In this document: piece by piece, positions 1 to 8,898 of the stretch | Layout of the letters: the number at the start of each line of letters is the position of its first letter | Position numbering within the stretch: the first letter of the stretch is position 1 | Source of the DNA: Bradyrhizobium sp. SK17 | Lineage (GTDB): Bacteria; Pseudomonadota; Alphaproteobacteria; Rhizobiales; Xanthobacteraceae | NCBI RefSeq assembly: GCF_002831585.1 | Contig: NZ_CP025113.1 | Location: 5,471,001 to 5,535,000, forward strand | Reading direction: 5' to 3' | DNA: 64,000 nucleotides | The notes under the pieces: generated by a model | The model's input: only the letters and a program-made list of their open reading frames with translations | The model's database searches: none | What the model was told of the DNA's origin: nothing | Translations under genes and position numbers: made by a program

Positions 1-1346
1 TGCACGCTCGGATCGTAGACGTTGGTCTTCAGGCCCATCACCTGTGGCGACAGCCGGCCGATCGCGTTCAGCACGTTGTAGGACGCGACGACGCGGTCGT
101 GCTGTGCGGTGACCAGCGCGTTGCGGGCGTTGACCAGCGCCTGCTGCGCGTTGAGCACGTCGAGCGTCGTGCGCTGACCGGCCTTGGCTTCCTCGCGGAC
201 GCCGTTCAAGGCGATTTCAGACGCGGTGACCTGCGCCTGCGCCGACGCCACCTGCGACTTGCCGGCGACCAGCTGGCCCCACGCGGTGACGACATTGGCA
301 CGGGCCTGATCGCGGGTCTGTTCCAGGACGAGGCGCTGCTGCGCCAGCGATTCCTTGGACTGCCGGATCAGCGAGTACTCCGCGCCGCCCTGATAGAGCG
401 GCACCGACACCTGGACGTTCGCCGCTGCGTTGAACAGCCGGTTGACCGACAATTGCTGCTGGTAGCCTTCGGTCACCGTCGCCTGCAACGCAACCGTCGG
501 AAGCAACGCCCCCTCGGCCACCTTGGTCTGCAGGAAGTTGACGTCGACGCCGTACATCGCGGCGGTGACGTTCGGGTTCTGGGTCAGCGCAAGCTCCACG
601 GCTGCGGCCAGTGTCCCCGGCAGAAAGCGGTCGACCGGCGAACCCGGAGCAAGATTCTCCGGCTCGTTGCCGATGATGCGGCGGAAATTCGAGCGCGTCG
701 TGGTGAGATTCGATTCGGCCGTCAGCTGCTGGGTGCGGCCGGCCGCAAGCTGCGCCTCGGACTGCGCGACGTCGGTGCGCGTCACTTCGCCCACATTGAA
801 GCGATCCTGGGTCTGCTTCAGCGTCTGCTCAAGCACGCGGGTATTGCTGCGCTGAACCTCGACGATCGCGGCGTCGCGGAGATAGTCCATGTAGATCGTG
901 GCCGCGCTCAGGATCACGGTCTGCTCGAGCACGCGCAAACCTTCGCGCGCGGACGAGACCTGGCTTTCGGCGGCACGGACCCGCTGCGGGGTCTGGGCGT
1001 TGAACAGCGACTGGTTGACCGTCAGCCCCGCACTGGCCGGATTTTGCGGGCTGTTGATCGCGGTCTTGGACCCCGTCAGCTCCTGGTCAGTGTACTGATA
1101 CCCGGCACTTGCGGTCAGCGAGACCTTGGGGCGGTAACCCGAGAGTGCTTGCGGCACGTTTTCGTCGGTCGACCGCACCAACGCACGCTGTGCGTTCAGC
1201 TGGGGATTGTTTTGGTAGGACCGCACCAGTGCGGCCTCGATTGTATCGGCCAGAGCGGGCACCGGGCCCAACTCAGCCAGCAGAAGGACCGCAATAGCAG
1301 CCGCGGTGACAACCTTCACCCCACGCATCCCCGGTAATCCATTCAT
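1..1346 (-). CDS. tolC: TolC family outer-membrane efflux protein (3' end outside window)
   Basis: Outer-membrane channel of type I secretion and tripartite efflux systems. About 448 codons are visible and the C-terminus lies beyond position 1. The start at 1346 gives a signal peptide (MRGVKVVTAAAIAVLLLAEL, then an Ala-rich cleavage region ending ALADT). The mature part shows the two-fold alpha-helical repeat of TolC: IEAALVRSYQNNPQLNAQRA near the N-terminus and VELALTQNPNVTAAMYGVDV in the second half. GEVTRTDVAQSEAQLAAGRT and AGQRTTLDVLNAQQALVNAR are the typical coiled-coil segments. An internal ATG at 1328 is an alternative start. pcm lies 196 bp upstream on the same strand, a usual rhizobial order. 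Which inner-membrane partner it serves is not shown here; the RND operon at 5.8-15 kb carries its own outer-membrane factor. Confidence 0.93.
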   Translation of the reverse strand, partial: MNGLPGMRGVKVVTAAAIAVLLLAELGPVPALADTIEAALVRSYQNNPQLNAQRALVRSTDENVPQALSGYRPKVSLTASAGYQYTDQELTGSKTAINSPQNPASAGLTVNQSLFNAQTPQRVRAAESQVSSAREGLRVLEQTVILSAATIYMDYLRDAAIVEVQRSNTRVLEQTLKQTQDRFNVGEVTRTDVAQSEAQLAAGRTQQLTAESNLTTTRSNFRRIIGNEPENLAPGSPVDRFLPGTLAAAVELALTQNPNVTAAMYGVDVNFLQTKVAEGALLPTVALQATVTEGYQQQLSVNRLFNAAANVQVSVPLYQGGAEYSLIRQSKESLAQQRLVLEQTRDQARANVVTAWGQLVAGKSQVASAQAQVTASEIALNGVREEAKAGQRTTLDVLNAQQALVNARNALVTAQHDRVVASYNVLNAIGRLSPQVMGLKTNVYDPSV

Positions 1347-1542
1347 TTTTTAGTCGCCGTCTCCACAAGCACGAGAGTCCGGCGTCGCTTCAGACGAAGT
1401 GAGTCCGGCCTCACCTTAGTCCGCAGGTAAGGGCAACGGAACTACCCCGCAACGGAACATGGTGGAAACTCTTCACGTGGGGCAAACGGGCCACACTTCT
1501 GATTCAGAACGGGATTTTATCAACCGGTGCAGCGCGGTAGCG

Positions 1543-2208
1543 TCAGAAGACGAAGGCGGGAAGCTGTTCGAATCCAGGCAGCACGGGGGCCGTCGCATCG
1601 AACAATTCGCGATGTCCGAAATCCCCGTGTGAATGCGTCACGAGGGTGGCGCGCGGCGGCGGCGTCAGGCCGAACACCCCGACCAGCCGGCCTCCCTCCT
1701 TGAGCTGGCCGAACAGCCCGGTCGGGACAATCTCGGTTGCTCCATTGAGAACGATGACATCAAACGGTGCGCCGGTGGCATCCCCATCGGCAGCGGCTGC
1801 GGTCTTGACGGTCACATTCTGGATGCCGAGCTGGGCGACCGCGGCGGTCGCCTTGGCAACCAGCGTCGGATCGCTCTCGGTCGCGCTGACCTCGGCGGCG
1901 AAGCGCGCGACGACGGCCGCGGCGTAGCCGGTGGCGCAGCCGACCACCAGGACGCGGTCGGTGGCCTTGATCTCGGCGGCCTGCAGCATCCGCGCAAGCA
2001 GTGCCGGCGTGATCAGATAGCGCTTGGCCGTGCCGCCCTCGGTCACATCGAGATCGAGGTCGAGATAGGCCAGAGCCTGCTTGCTGGCCGGCACGAAGAC
2101 CTCGCGCGGCACCGTCAGCATGGCTTCGAGAATTCGATCGTCGGTCACGTCGCTCGGACGCACCTGACCATCCACCATGTACTGGCGCGCGGTCGAAAAA
2201 CCGGTCAT
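1543..2208 (-). CDS. pcm: Protein-L-isoaspartate O-methyltransferase family protein
   Basis: SAM-dependent methyltransferase of 221 aa in the family that repairs isoaspartyl residues in aged proteins; cytosolic. The SAM-binding motif I is VLVVGCATGYAAAVVA, followed by an acidic residue after the next strand (SATESDP). The N-terminal MVDGQVRPSDVTDDRILEAM and VPREVFVP segments are typical of the alphaproteobacterial branch. I chose the ATG at 2208 (MTGFSTARQYMVDGQ) because the family begins here; upstream in-frame codons to 2295 give an unrelated Cys/Ser-rich stretch. An AGGG lies about 10 nt upstream. It precedes tolC on the same strand. Whether the rhizobial branch truly repairs isoaspartate is family inference. 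Confidence 0.9.
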   Translation of the reverse strand: MTGFSTARQYMVDGQVRPSDVTDDRILEAMLTVPREVFVPASKQALAYLDLDLDVTEGGTAKRYLITPALLARMLQAAEIKATDRVLVVGCATGYAAAVVARFAAEVSATESDPTLVAKATAAVAQLGIQNVTVKTAAAADGDATGAPFDVIVLNGATEIVPTGLFGQLKEGGRLVGVFGLTPPPRATLVTHSHGDFGHRELFDATAPVLPGFEQLPAFVF

Positions 2209-2330
2209 TGGCGGGACCCTGCAAGTCGCGGCATTGCCGCTGGAGAAGCTAGAACAGGGCCATCTTTTGGAACAAGCTCCGCCAAAACGCAACACGGCGT
2301 TGGCGTGCAGAACGTGCCCGGCGGTACCGT

Positions 2331-2510
2331 CTACTCGATCGTGACGGCGAGCCGGCCGATCAGGCGTGCTACTTCATCGAGATGCTCGGAATCGTGTGCC
2401 TCGACGGCCTTGGCGAGGCGGCGGACGCACTCATCGTCGCTGATGTCGGGCGCATCATTGGGAACGAGCGTCGGCTGCGGCATCGACAGGTCGATCAGGT
2501 TAATCGCCAT
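2331..2510 (-). CDS. Small hypothetical protein, 59 aa
   Basis: I do not recognise a function. The protein starts MAINLIDLSMPQPTLVPNDA and continues with an acidic, helical segment (DISDDECVRRLAKAVEAHDS) ending RLIGRLAVTIE. The ATG at 2510 has a GAGAGG Shine-Dalgarno 8 nt upstream; a GTG three codons earlier would place that ribosome site inside the gene. No signal peptide or membrane segment. It sits on the same strand as pcm, 122 bp upstream of it, and downstream of tRNA-Asn. Confidence 0.6.
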   Translation of the reverse strand: MAINLIDLSMPQPTLVPNDAPDISDDECVRRLAKAVEAHDSEHLDEVARLIGRLAVTIE

Positions 2511-2644
2511 CAGAATCACCTCTCAACACCCGGCGAGAGCAGTCTCGATGGCTATTGAGTCGATTTGACGACGATTTTGGTCTGCATGTTGCGGACCACG
2601 TGCTTGTGATTGCCAATGGGAGGGATTGATGGGGCCAGCAGAGC

Positions 2645-2719
2645 TGGCTCCCCGGGCTGGATTCGAACCAGCGACCATTCGATTAACAGTCGAATGCTCT
2701 ACCGCTGAGCTACCGAGGA
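2645..2719 (-). tRNA. tRNA-Asn (anticodon GTT)
   Basis: Full cloverleaf on the minus strand: acceptor TCCTCGG pairs with CCGGGGA, with one T-G pair. D-arm GCTCAGCGGTAGAGC, anticodon loop CTGTTAA giving GTT, T-arm GCTGGTTCGAATCCAGC. Discriminator G and an encoded CCA at 2645-2647. Confidence 0.96.
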
Positions 2720-3048
2720 ATAAGCGAACATCCGTTCGCGAGCGGGCAGCGTATAACAAAGCCTTTCGGCCTTGCAAAGAACCAAATGGGCCTCCGCCGA
2801 AACTTTAGCGCGGGACGGTAAACCTCTGCATTGCAAGGGTTTGCCGGCATCCCAGGCGATATAGGCCCGTTCCGGATGTCCGGCTATTGCCGCGCCAGGC
2901 GCCCGGACATCCTGCCGGGCGCGGCCATTCCGCCGCGGCTGTGATTCTGGCTCGGGCGCCAGTCGCGCGCCCGAGATCATTGCGCGATGAACGAGGCGGC
3001 CTTGGTACCGGGGTCGCCAAGCAGCCCGGAGCCTTCCGCCATTTGGGA
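2720..3048. other. Gene-free interval with three GC-rich inverted repeats
   Basis: No convincing gene lies between tRNA-Asn and the DUF1772 gene. The stretch holds three perfect inverted repeats. GGATGTCCGG at 2874-2883 pairs with CCGGACATCC at 2903-2912. GCGCCCGG at 2899-2906 pairs with CCGGGCGC at 2915-2922. CTCGGGCGC at 2951-2959 pairs with GCGCCCGAG at 2967-2975. The first two share an arm and cannot form together. They could terminate transcription from the DUF1772 gene or belong to a small RNA; no U-tract is evident. Confidence 0.5.
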
Positions 3049-3534
3049 TCAGCGTGCAGCGATGGCTGCGATGAACAACGCGGTCGCTGCAAGCGAGGCG
3101 ACGGTCCGCACATGGTTCCAGAAGGTCCAGTCGGCCAGATAACGCGCCCAAAGCGGCGCGGCGGCGGCGCTCGCGGGGTCGGCTGCCGCGAGTTGATCGT
3201 TCAGCGGGACGTTGCAGATGATTGTGACGATGAACATGCCGACGACATAGACGATACCGCCGCCAATCATCGCTGCGGCGCCGGGCTCCTGCCATCGCAG
3301 TCCGCCGAGCACGATCAGCACGGCGCAGGACAGCGTGGTGCCGAGGAAGACCGGCATGAACGGCGAGCGGACAATGTCGCCATTGATAGCGTTCATCGCC
3401 GAGATGCCGGCGGCCTGATCGATCCGGCCGAGCGCGGTCATGACGAAGGCCGAGAATGCGAAATAGAGCCCGGCAAGCAGGCCGCAGCCGAGTGCGGAAA
3501 ACCACAGCAGGCCCGAGGTCAGGATCTGGCGCAT
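3049..3534 (-). CDS. DUF1772 family integral membrane protein
   Basis: Protein of 161 aa with four hydrophobic segments: about residues 8-30 (LLWFSALGCGLLAGLYFAFS), 58-78 (PVFLGTTLSCAVLIVLGGLR), 86-108 and 140-160 (ASLAATALFIAAIAAR). The layout matches DUF1772, also labelled anthrone oxygenase-like; the conserved MNAINGDIVRSPFMP stretch and the FWNHVRT motif before the last helix are typical. Biochemical role in bacteria is unknown. It is divergent from a TetR gene across 92 bp that hold two tandem palindromes, so it is the likely target of that repressor. Confidence 0.85.
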   Translation of the reverse strand: MRQILTSGLLWFSALGCGLLAGLYFAFSAFVMTALGRIDQAAGISAMNAINGDIVRSPFMPVFLGTTLSCAVLIVLGGLRWQEPGAAAMIGGGIVYVVGMFIVTIICNVPLNDQLAAADPASAAAAPLWARYLADWTFWNHVRTVASLAATALFIAAIAAR

Positions 3535-3547
3535 CGTTCCATCTCAA

Positions 3548-3568
3548 AATGCGAGTAGTACTCGTATT
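3548..3568. promoter_or_regulatory. Candidate TetR operator 1
   Basis: A 21-bp near-palindrome, AATGCGAG-N5-CTCGTATT. Its core CGAGTA-G-TACTCG (3552-3564) is a perfect inverted repeat. It lies 14 bp upstream of the DUF1772 start and repeats at 3574-3594. Confidence 0.7.
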
Positions 3569-3573
3569 TGTAG

Positions 3574-3594
3574 AATGCGATAAACTCTCGTATT
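3574..3594. promoter_or_regulatory. Candidate TetR operator 2
   Basis: AATGCGAT-N5-CTCGTATT, the same layout as the site at 3548-3568. The two start 26 bp apart and face the divergent DUF1772 and TetR genes. Only one base differs in the outer arms, which supports a specific dimeric binding site. Confidence 0.68.
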
Positions 3595-3626
3595 AATGAC
3601 GTCAAGCCGGAATGCGGAGGAGCGCG

Positions 3627-4274
3627 ATGGCAAGACGAAAGGCCGCACCGGCGGCGGGAGTGCCCCTGCCCGGGCTGGCACGGCTTGCCCCGGCGCAGCA
3701 GCGCAGCCGCGAGCGCTTCGAGCATATCCTGGCCTGCGCGACGGAGATCATGGCGGAAAGGGGCAGCGAGGCTCTCCGCATGAGCGACATCGTCACGCGC
3801 AGCGGCGTCGCATTCGGCTCGCTCTACCAGTATTTTCCGGACAAGGCCGCGATCATCGGCACGCTGGCGGAACGGCACAATGCGATCGGGCGTGAATGCG
3901 TCAGGCGTGATCTGGCCGCCGTGACGGCTGCGCGCGACCTGCATCCGGCGCTGTGCCGGATCGTCGACAGCTACTACGAGATGTTCATGCGCGAACCGGT
4001 GATGCGCGACATCTGGCAGGCGACGCAAGCCGACCGCGCCCTGCAAAAGCTCGACGCTGACGACATGGCCGCGCTCTCCGGCCTGCTGTCTGATGCGGTG
4101 AGACGGGTCGCACCCGATATGCCGGCGGCCACCCTCGCCATCTTCTCAGCGCTGACCATGACGCTGATCGCGGCCGCCGTGCGTCACGCGATCGCACTGC
4201 CGCCGAAGAAGGCGCGACAGGCGCTGGCTCAATTCAAGACCCTGCTGCCGTGCGACCTCGCCAAGCTGGCATGA
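3627..4274 (+). CDS. TetR/AcrR family transcriptional regulator
   Basis: DNA-binding repressor of 215 aa. The N-terminal TetR helix-turn-helix runs through RERFEHILACATEIMAERGS, then LRMSDIVTRSGVAFGSLYQY and FPDKAAIIGTLAERHN, the classic signature. The ligand and dimer domain follows (residues 80-215) and contains helical segments such as MFMREPVMRDIWQATQADRA. The ATG at 3627 follows a GGAGGAG ribosome site; an in-frame ATG at 3612 lacks one. It is divergent from the DUF1772 gene, and two matching palindromes in between suggest it controls that gene and itself. Ligand unknown. Confidence 0.92.
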   Translation: MARRKAAPAAGVPLPGLARLAPAQQRSRERFEHILACATEIMAERGSEALRMSDIVTRSGVAFGSLYQYFPDKAAIIGTLAERHNAIGRECVRRDLAAVTAARDLHPALCRIVDSYYEMFMREPVMRDIWQATQADRALQKLDADDMAALSGLLSDAVRRVAPDMPAATLAIFSALTMTLIAAAVRHAIALPPKKARQALAQFKTLLPCDLAKLA

Positions 4275-4653
4275 CTGCAATCGTACGGCCATCGGGAATT
4301 TGCTCGCGCGGAAACGATGAAGTCCGGGCGCGCCACCGTGCCGCCGGCGAGCGATCCGATGCAACGTTCGACCGGCAAAACCCGTGCGTGCTTGCCTTCA
4401 TTGTCACGCCACCCTAAAATTCCCGCGTTAATTGATGGCTATCTATACTGCCGGGAATTCCGGGAAGAGTTTTTCGACAGATGTGATTTGTCTCACACGA
4501 GGTGCGGCCGGGCCGACCTAGGTTCCCGAACGGATCATTGATTTATTAACCAAACCGGGCGCCATCGTTCTTTTCCTAAAATTCGAACGAATCGCTCAAT
4601 CCGGACCGAAGACAGTTTTGCGACCATTGCGCTCTCGAACCTCGGAGAGCGCG
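4275..4653. other. Gene-free interval
   Basis: No open frame here looks coding; a 74-codon frame at 4317-4541 has no protein-like composition. The stretch is AT-richer than its surroundings around 4400-4620 and probably holds the promoter of the small gene at 4654. No strong hairpin was found. Confidence 0.5.
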
Positions 4654-4836
4654 ATGAGCGAAGTCGAATTTGATCTGCTGCTGGACGCCGTGCGAACGGC
4701 GATCGCGCCCATTGCCCAGGAGGATTTCGTGGCCCAACCCTCGCCTCGCATTCAGCCGCCGCCGCGCGCGGCCAATGACAACCAGGCGCCGTGGCCGCTG
4801 ATTCCGTTTCCTGAAGGTTGGTACGCCGCGAGCTAA
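4654..4836 (+). CDS. Small hypothetical protein, 60 aa
   Basis: Starts MSEVEFDLLLDAVRTAIAPI and ends in a proline-rich tail (PSPRIQPPPRAANDNQAPWP) with PFPEGWYAAS at the C-terminus. The AANDNQ element is often seen in small Bradyrhizobium hypothetical proteins. The ATG at 4654 has GGAGAG about 5 nt upstream. No known domain; function unknown. Confidence 0.6.
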   Translation: MSEVEFDLLLDAVRTAIAPIAQEDFVAQPSPRIQPPPRAANDNQAPWPLIPFPEGWYAAS

Positions 4837-4879
4837 TGCGGCTTCTCATTTGTTGGCTGCAAGCCATTGATGAGATGAG

Positions 4880-4953
4880 TGGAGGCCACGACCAGAATTG
4901 AACTGGTGTACACGGTTTTGCAGACCGTTGCGTAACCACTCCGCCACGTGGCC
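4880..4953 (-). tRNA. tRNA-Cys (anticodon GCA)
   Basis: Minus-strand cloverleaf: acceptor GGCCACG pairs with CGTGGCC, and the anticodon loop CTGCAAA gives GCA. The T-arm is ACCAGTTCAATTCTGGT. Discriminator T, and CCA is encoded at 4880-4882. Confidence 0.95.
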
Positions 4954-5008
4954 CCTTGCGGCGCATTTCATATACGCCCTCCGCCCGATAGGCAACCAAG
5001 GCGCAGAG

Positions 5009-5722
5009 CTAGCGCCGGCGCTTCCGGTAATCCTTCTTCTTCGGCTTTGGCGCCAATTCCGGCATTTTGGCCTGTACTTCGCGGAATCTTGCCAGCATCC
5101 GCTCGAAACTGTCCGTTAACGCTGTGGCGATGTCCGGTCGCTTCTCCAGCGCGGCCAGCAGGAGCGCGGCCGCCTCGATGGTGGACAAACCGTCGCGGCG
5201 CGGTTCCCGGCGCAGCTGGCCGTAGCGCGAAGGCCGTTTCGGTCCGAGAATCACCCGCTGGCACTTCAGCATCCAGGCATTGCGCCACCACAGCGCCTTG
5301 GCCTGGCTCCAGGTGCCATCGAGCAGCACGATGCCCTCGATATCGGCCAGGATGGCGCGCTGATGCGGCTCGAGCTCGCCCTTGCGGTTGATCGCGACGA
5401 TCTCGGCATCGGTGTCGAGATCCTCGACCTTGGCCGAGCCGAGATAGAGCACCGCCCAGCGCGACGGGTCGGGCACCGGCCGGCCGAGCGCCTTCGACAG
5501 GCTCGGCCAGGACAGTCCGATCCGCACCACTGCGTCCTCGAAATGCCGCGCCAATAGCCGCGCGGTGCCGAGCGCCCTGTCCTGCTCCTGCGGATGGACC
5601 AGGATCAGCAGCTGGGTGCGGCTTTCGATCGGCGTGATGCTGTCGCAGATGCACAGCGGCAATGGCTTGCCGCAATGCGCGCAATCCTCCACCAGGTCGG
5701 TCTCGGCAACTGGGTCTGACAT
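5009..5722 (-). CDS. DTW domain protein, probable tRNA-uridine aminocarboxypropyltransferase
   Basis: Protein of 237 aa. The DTW family (TapT/YfiP in E. coli) uses SAM to place the acp group on uridine 47 of tRNAs. The N-terminus carries a small Cys cluster, CAHCGKPLPLCICD, as in family members. The middle has LLILVHPQEQDRALGTARLL, and the signature appears as LLDGTWSQAK. The basic tail PKPKKKDYRKRRR could contact RNA. It lies 38 bp downstream of mdtC on the same strand, so it may be read through from the efflux operon, but its role is unrelated. Confidence 0.88.
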   Translation of the reverse strand: MSDPVAETDLVEDCAHCGKPLPLCICDSITPIESRTQLLILVHPQEQDRALGTARLLARHFEDAVVRIGLSWPSLSKALGRPVPDPSRWAVLYLGSAKVEDLDTDAEIVAINRKGELEPHQRAILADIEGIVLLDGTWSQAKALWWRNAWMLKCQRVILGPKRPSRYGQLRREPRRDGLSTIEAAALLLAALEKRPDIATALTDSFERMLARFREVQAKMPELAPKPKKKDYRKRRR

Positions 5723-5760
5723 TCAACGGCTATACGTCGTGGACGGCCCCGTCCGCAACA

Positions 5761-8700
5761 TCAATGCAGGACCAATCTGAGAACGCCGGAGAACGTGCCA
5801 ATCATCGCGACGGCGGCGCCGAGCCACTTCAGTTTCTCCCGCCACGGCAAGTCCTTGAACTGGTCGATCAGGAGATAGATCACCGGTGTGGTGTAGAGGG
5901 TGAGGATCTGCGACACGAACAGGCCCCCGATGATGGTGATGCCGAGCGGCCGGCGCAGCTCGGTGCCGGGGCCGGTGGCAATGACCAGCGGGATGCCGGC
6001 GAACAGCGCCGCCATCGTCGTCATCAGGATCGGGCGGAAGCGTGCCCGGCAGGCCTCGAAGATCGCATCGCGCGACGCCAGGCCCTGATGCCGTTCGGCC
6101 TCGAGCGCGAAGTCGACCATCATGATGCCGTTCTTCTTGACGATGCCGATCAACAGGATGATGCCGACGAAGGCGATCACCGTCAGCGGCGTGTTGGTGA
6201 TCTGGAGCGCGAGCAAGGCGCCGAGGCCGGCCGACGGCAGCGTCGAGATGATCGTGATCGGATGCGCCAGGCTCTCATAGAGCACGCCGAGCACGATATA
6301 CATCGCGACCAGCGCGCCGAGGATCAAGAGCGGCTGCCGGCCGCTGGTCTTGTTGAAGTCGCCGGCATTGCCGTCGAAGCTGCCGCGAATGCCTTCGGGC
6401 ATGTGCAACTCGTTGACCGCCTGCTGGATGTTGGTCGTCGCGACCTCGAGCGGCACATCCGGCAGCATGTTGAACGAGACGGTGGTCGAGGGGACGCCGC
6501 CGGAGTGAAACACCGCGAGCGCTGACAACCCCTTCTGATAATGCACCAGCGCCGACAGCGGCACCTGCACGTCGTTGGCACCGGCGACATAGATCCGCTC
6601 CAGGTTCGCGGGGTCACTCTGGAATTTCGGATCGATCTCGAGCACCACCATGTACTGGTTGCGCTGGGTGTAGACGATCGAGATCTGGCGCTGCGAGAAG
6701 GCGTTGTTGAGCGCGTTGTCGATGTCCTGCACACGGACGCCGAGGCTCGAGGCGGTCTTGCGGTCGATCACGAGATTGAGCTGCAGGCCGCCCGGATCGC
6801 GATCGGCGGAGATGTCGGTGATCCCCTCCACCGTCTCCATGCGCTTGGAGACGATCGGCGCCCATTTCTGCAACAGATCGAGATCGGTCGAGGACAGCGT
6901 GTACTGGTAGTCGGAATCGCTCTGCCGGCCGCCGGTGCGGATATCCTGCGCCGCGAACATGAACAGGCGGATGCCCGGCACCATGAACAGGTTGCGGCGC
7001 AGCCGGTCGATCACCTGCGTGGTCGACAGGCCGTCCCGCTGCTCCGGCGGCTTCAGGCTGATGAACATGAAGCCGCGGTTGGACGTGCTGCCACCGACCG
7101 ACGAGCCGATGCCGGCGACCGCGGGATCGGCCATCACGATATCGGCGAGCCGCTGCTGCAACCCCAGCATCGCCTGGAACGAGATATCGGCGGAGGCGCG
7201 GGTCGAACCGATCACGAACCCGCTGTCGTCGGTCGGGAAATAGCCCTTCGGCGTCTTGACGTAGAGCACGACCGTCAGCGTGACGGTCGCGAAGAACACG
7301 ATCAGCGTCAGGACGGGATAGCCGAGCACGATCCGCAGCGTCGCGGCATAGAACGCCACCACCCGCGACAGCGTGCCCTCGATGGCGCGGTCGTACCAGG
7401 TGGCGTGATCGGAGGTCGTCTCCTTGATGTAGTGCGCGCAGATCATCGGCGTGATCGTCAGCGACACCACGGTCGAGACCGCGATCGCGAACACCAGCGT
7501 CAGCGAGAACTCGCGCAGCAGCCGGCCGACGATCCCGTCCATGAAGATGAGTGGCGTGAAGGCTGCGATCAGCGACAGCGAGATCGACAGCACCGTGAAG
7601 CCGATCTGCTTGGCGCCCTCGACCGCGGCCGGATATGGCGCCATGCCCTGCTCGAGGTTGCGGTACATGTTCTCGATCATGACGATGGCATCGTCGACCA
7701 CGAAACCGACCGAGATCGCGAGCGCCATCAGCGACAGATTGTCGATCGAGAAGCCGGCGAGCCACATCCCGGCGCAGGTGCCGGCCAGCGCCAGCGGCAC
7801 CGAGACGCCGGCGGCGATCGTCGGCACGATCCGGCGCAGGAACACGAACACCACGACCATGACCAGCACGGCGGTCGCCAGCAGCGTGAACTGCATGTCC
7901 TCGACGCTGGCGCGGATGGTTCCGGTGCGGTCGACCAGGGTCGAGATCTCGACGCCGGCCGGGATCCACTTCTTCAGTTCCGGCAACAGTTTGCGAACGC
8001 CGTCGACGGTGTCGATGACGTTGGCGTCGCCCTGCTTGGTGATCTGGATCAGCACCGCCGGCTGCTTGTTGAACCAGGCGATCGAGCGCGAATTGCGCAC
8101 GGAATCCTCGACTTCGGCGACGTCGGACAGCCGCACGAAATTGCCGTTCGAGCTCTTGATGACGATGTCGCGGAACTCGGCCGCGGTGCGCATCTGCTTG
8201 TTGATCGAGAGCGTCTCGCTCTGCCGGTCGCCGTTGAAGATGCCGACCGGGCCGAGCGGATTGGCGTTGATGATCGCAGTACGGACGTCGTCGGTCGCGA
8301 TCCCGGCATTGGCCAGCGACACCGGATTGAGCGCGATCCGCACCGCCGGCTGGTCGGCGCCGCTGACCGTGACCTCGCCGACCCCCGGCACCTGCGAGAT
8401 GCGCTGCGCCAGCACGGTGTCGGCGACGTCGTACATCGCGCTGGTCGAGATCGTCTTCGAGGTCAGCGCCAGCACGAACACCGGCGCCGCGGCCGGATTG
8501 GACTTGCGGAACTTGGGCAGCGACGGCAGATCGCTCGGCAGGTCGGCGAGCGAGGCGTTGATCGCGGCCTGCACGTCGCGCGCGGCGCGGTCGATGTCGC
8601 GGCCGATCGCGAACTGCACCTGGATGCTGGTCGAGCCGAGCGAGCTCGTCGAGGTGATCTGGTCGACGCCCGAGATGGTGCCGAGCTTGCGCTCAAGCGG

Positions 8701-8898
8701 CGCTGCAACGGTGGCGGCCATCACGGAAGGATCGGCGCCGGGCCGCGATGCCGACACCCGGATCATCGGGAAGTCGACATTGGGGACCGACGACACCGGC
8801 AGGAATCCGTAAGCCACGATGCCGACCAGGAACAGCCCGATCGCAAGCAAGGTGGTGCCCACCGGCCTGCGGATGAACGGTTCCGAGATCGAGATCAC
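5761..8898 (-). CDS. mdtC: RND efflux permease, MdtC-like
   Basis: Inner-membrane proton-driven pump subunit of 1045 aa, the usual RND length. The N-terminus SEPFIRRPVGTTLLAIGLFL is followed by LPVSSVPNVDFPMIRVSASR. The TM4 proton-relay pair is in FVVDDAIVMIENMYR, and the TM10 lysine is in GIVKKNGIMMVDFALEAERH. It resembles E. coli MdtC (DFPxIxVSAS, DINGAARDVQAAIN-like region). Its start overlaps the stop of the MdtB-like gene by 4 nt (ATGA), so the two are translationally coupled; in E. coli MdtB2C assembles as a heterotrimer. Last of the four efflux genes. Substrates cannot be read from sequence. Confidence 0.95.
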   Translation of the reverse strand: MISISEPFIRRPVGTTLLAIGLFLVGIVAYGFLPVSSVPNVDFPMIRVSASRPGADPSVMAATVAAPLERKLGTISGVDQITSTSSLGSTSIQVQFAIGRDIDRAARDVQAAINASLADLPSDLPSLPKFRKSNPAAAPVFVLALTSKTISTSAMYDVADTVLAQRISQVPGVGEVTVSGADQPAVRIALNPVSLANAGIATDDVRTAIINANPLGPVGIFNGDRQSETLSINKQMRTAAEFRDIVIKSSNGNFVRLSDVAEVEDSVRNSRSIAWFNKQPAVLIQITKQGDANVIDTVDGVRKLLPELKKWIPAGVEISTLVDRTGTIRASVEDMQFTLLATAVLVMVVVFVFLRRIVPTIAAGVSVPLALAGTCAGMWLAGFSIDNLSLMALAISVGFVVDDAIVMIENMYRNLEQGMAPYPAAVEGAKQIGFTVLSISLSLIAAFTPLIFMDGIVGRLLREFSLTLVFAIAVSTVVSLTITPMICAHYIKETTSDHATWYDRAIEGTLSRVVAFYAATLRIVLGYPVLTLIVFFATVTLTVVLYVKTPKGYFPTDDSGFVIGSTRASADISFQAMLGLQQRLADIVMADPAVAGIGSSVGGSTSNRGFMFISLKPPEQRDGLSTTQVIDRLRRNLFMVPGIRLFMFAAQDIRTGGRQSDSDYQYTLSSTDLDLLQKWAPIVSKRMETVEGITDISADRDPGGLQLNLVIDRKTASSLGVRVQDIDNALNNAFSQRQISIVYTQRNQYMVVLEIDPKFQSDPANLERIYVAGANDVQVPLSALVHYQKGLSALAVFHSGGVPSTTVSFNMLPDVPLEVATTNIQQAVNELHMPEGIRGSFDGNAGDFNKTSGRQPLLILGALVAMYIVLGVLYESLAHPITIISTLPSAGLGALLALQITNTPLTVIAFVGIILLIGIVKKNGIMMVDFALEAERHQGLASRDAIFEACRARFRPILMTTMAALFAGIPLVIATGPGTELRRPLGITIIGGLFVSQILTLYTTPVIYLLIDQFKDLPWREKLKWLGAAVAMIGTFSGVLRLVLH

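Noticed and set aside
99..1337. 412-codon plus-strand open frame
   Set aside because: It is antisense to tolC, whose translation shows the family motifs; this frame shows none.
2523..2777. 84-codon open frame across tRNA-Asn
   Set aside because: It translates through the tRNA gene and looks non-coding.
4317..4541. 74-codon frame after the TetR gene
   Set aside because: No ribosome site and no protein-like composition.
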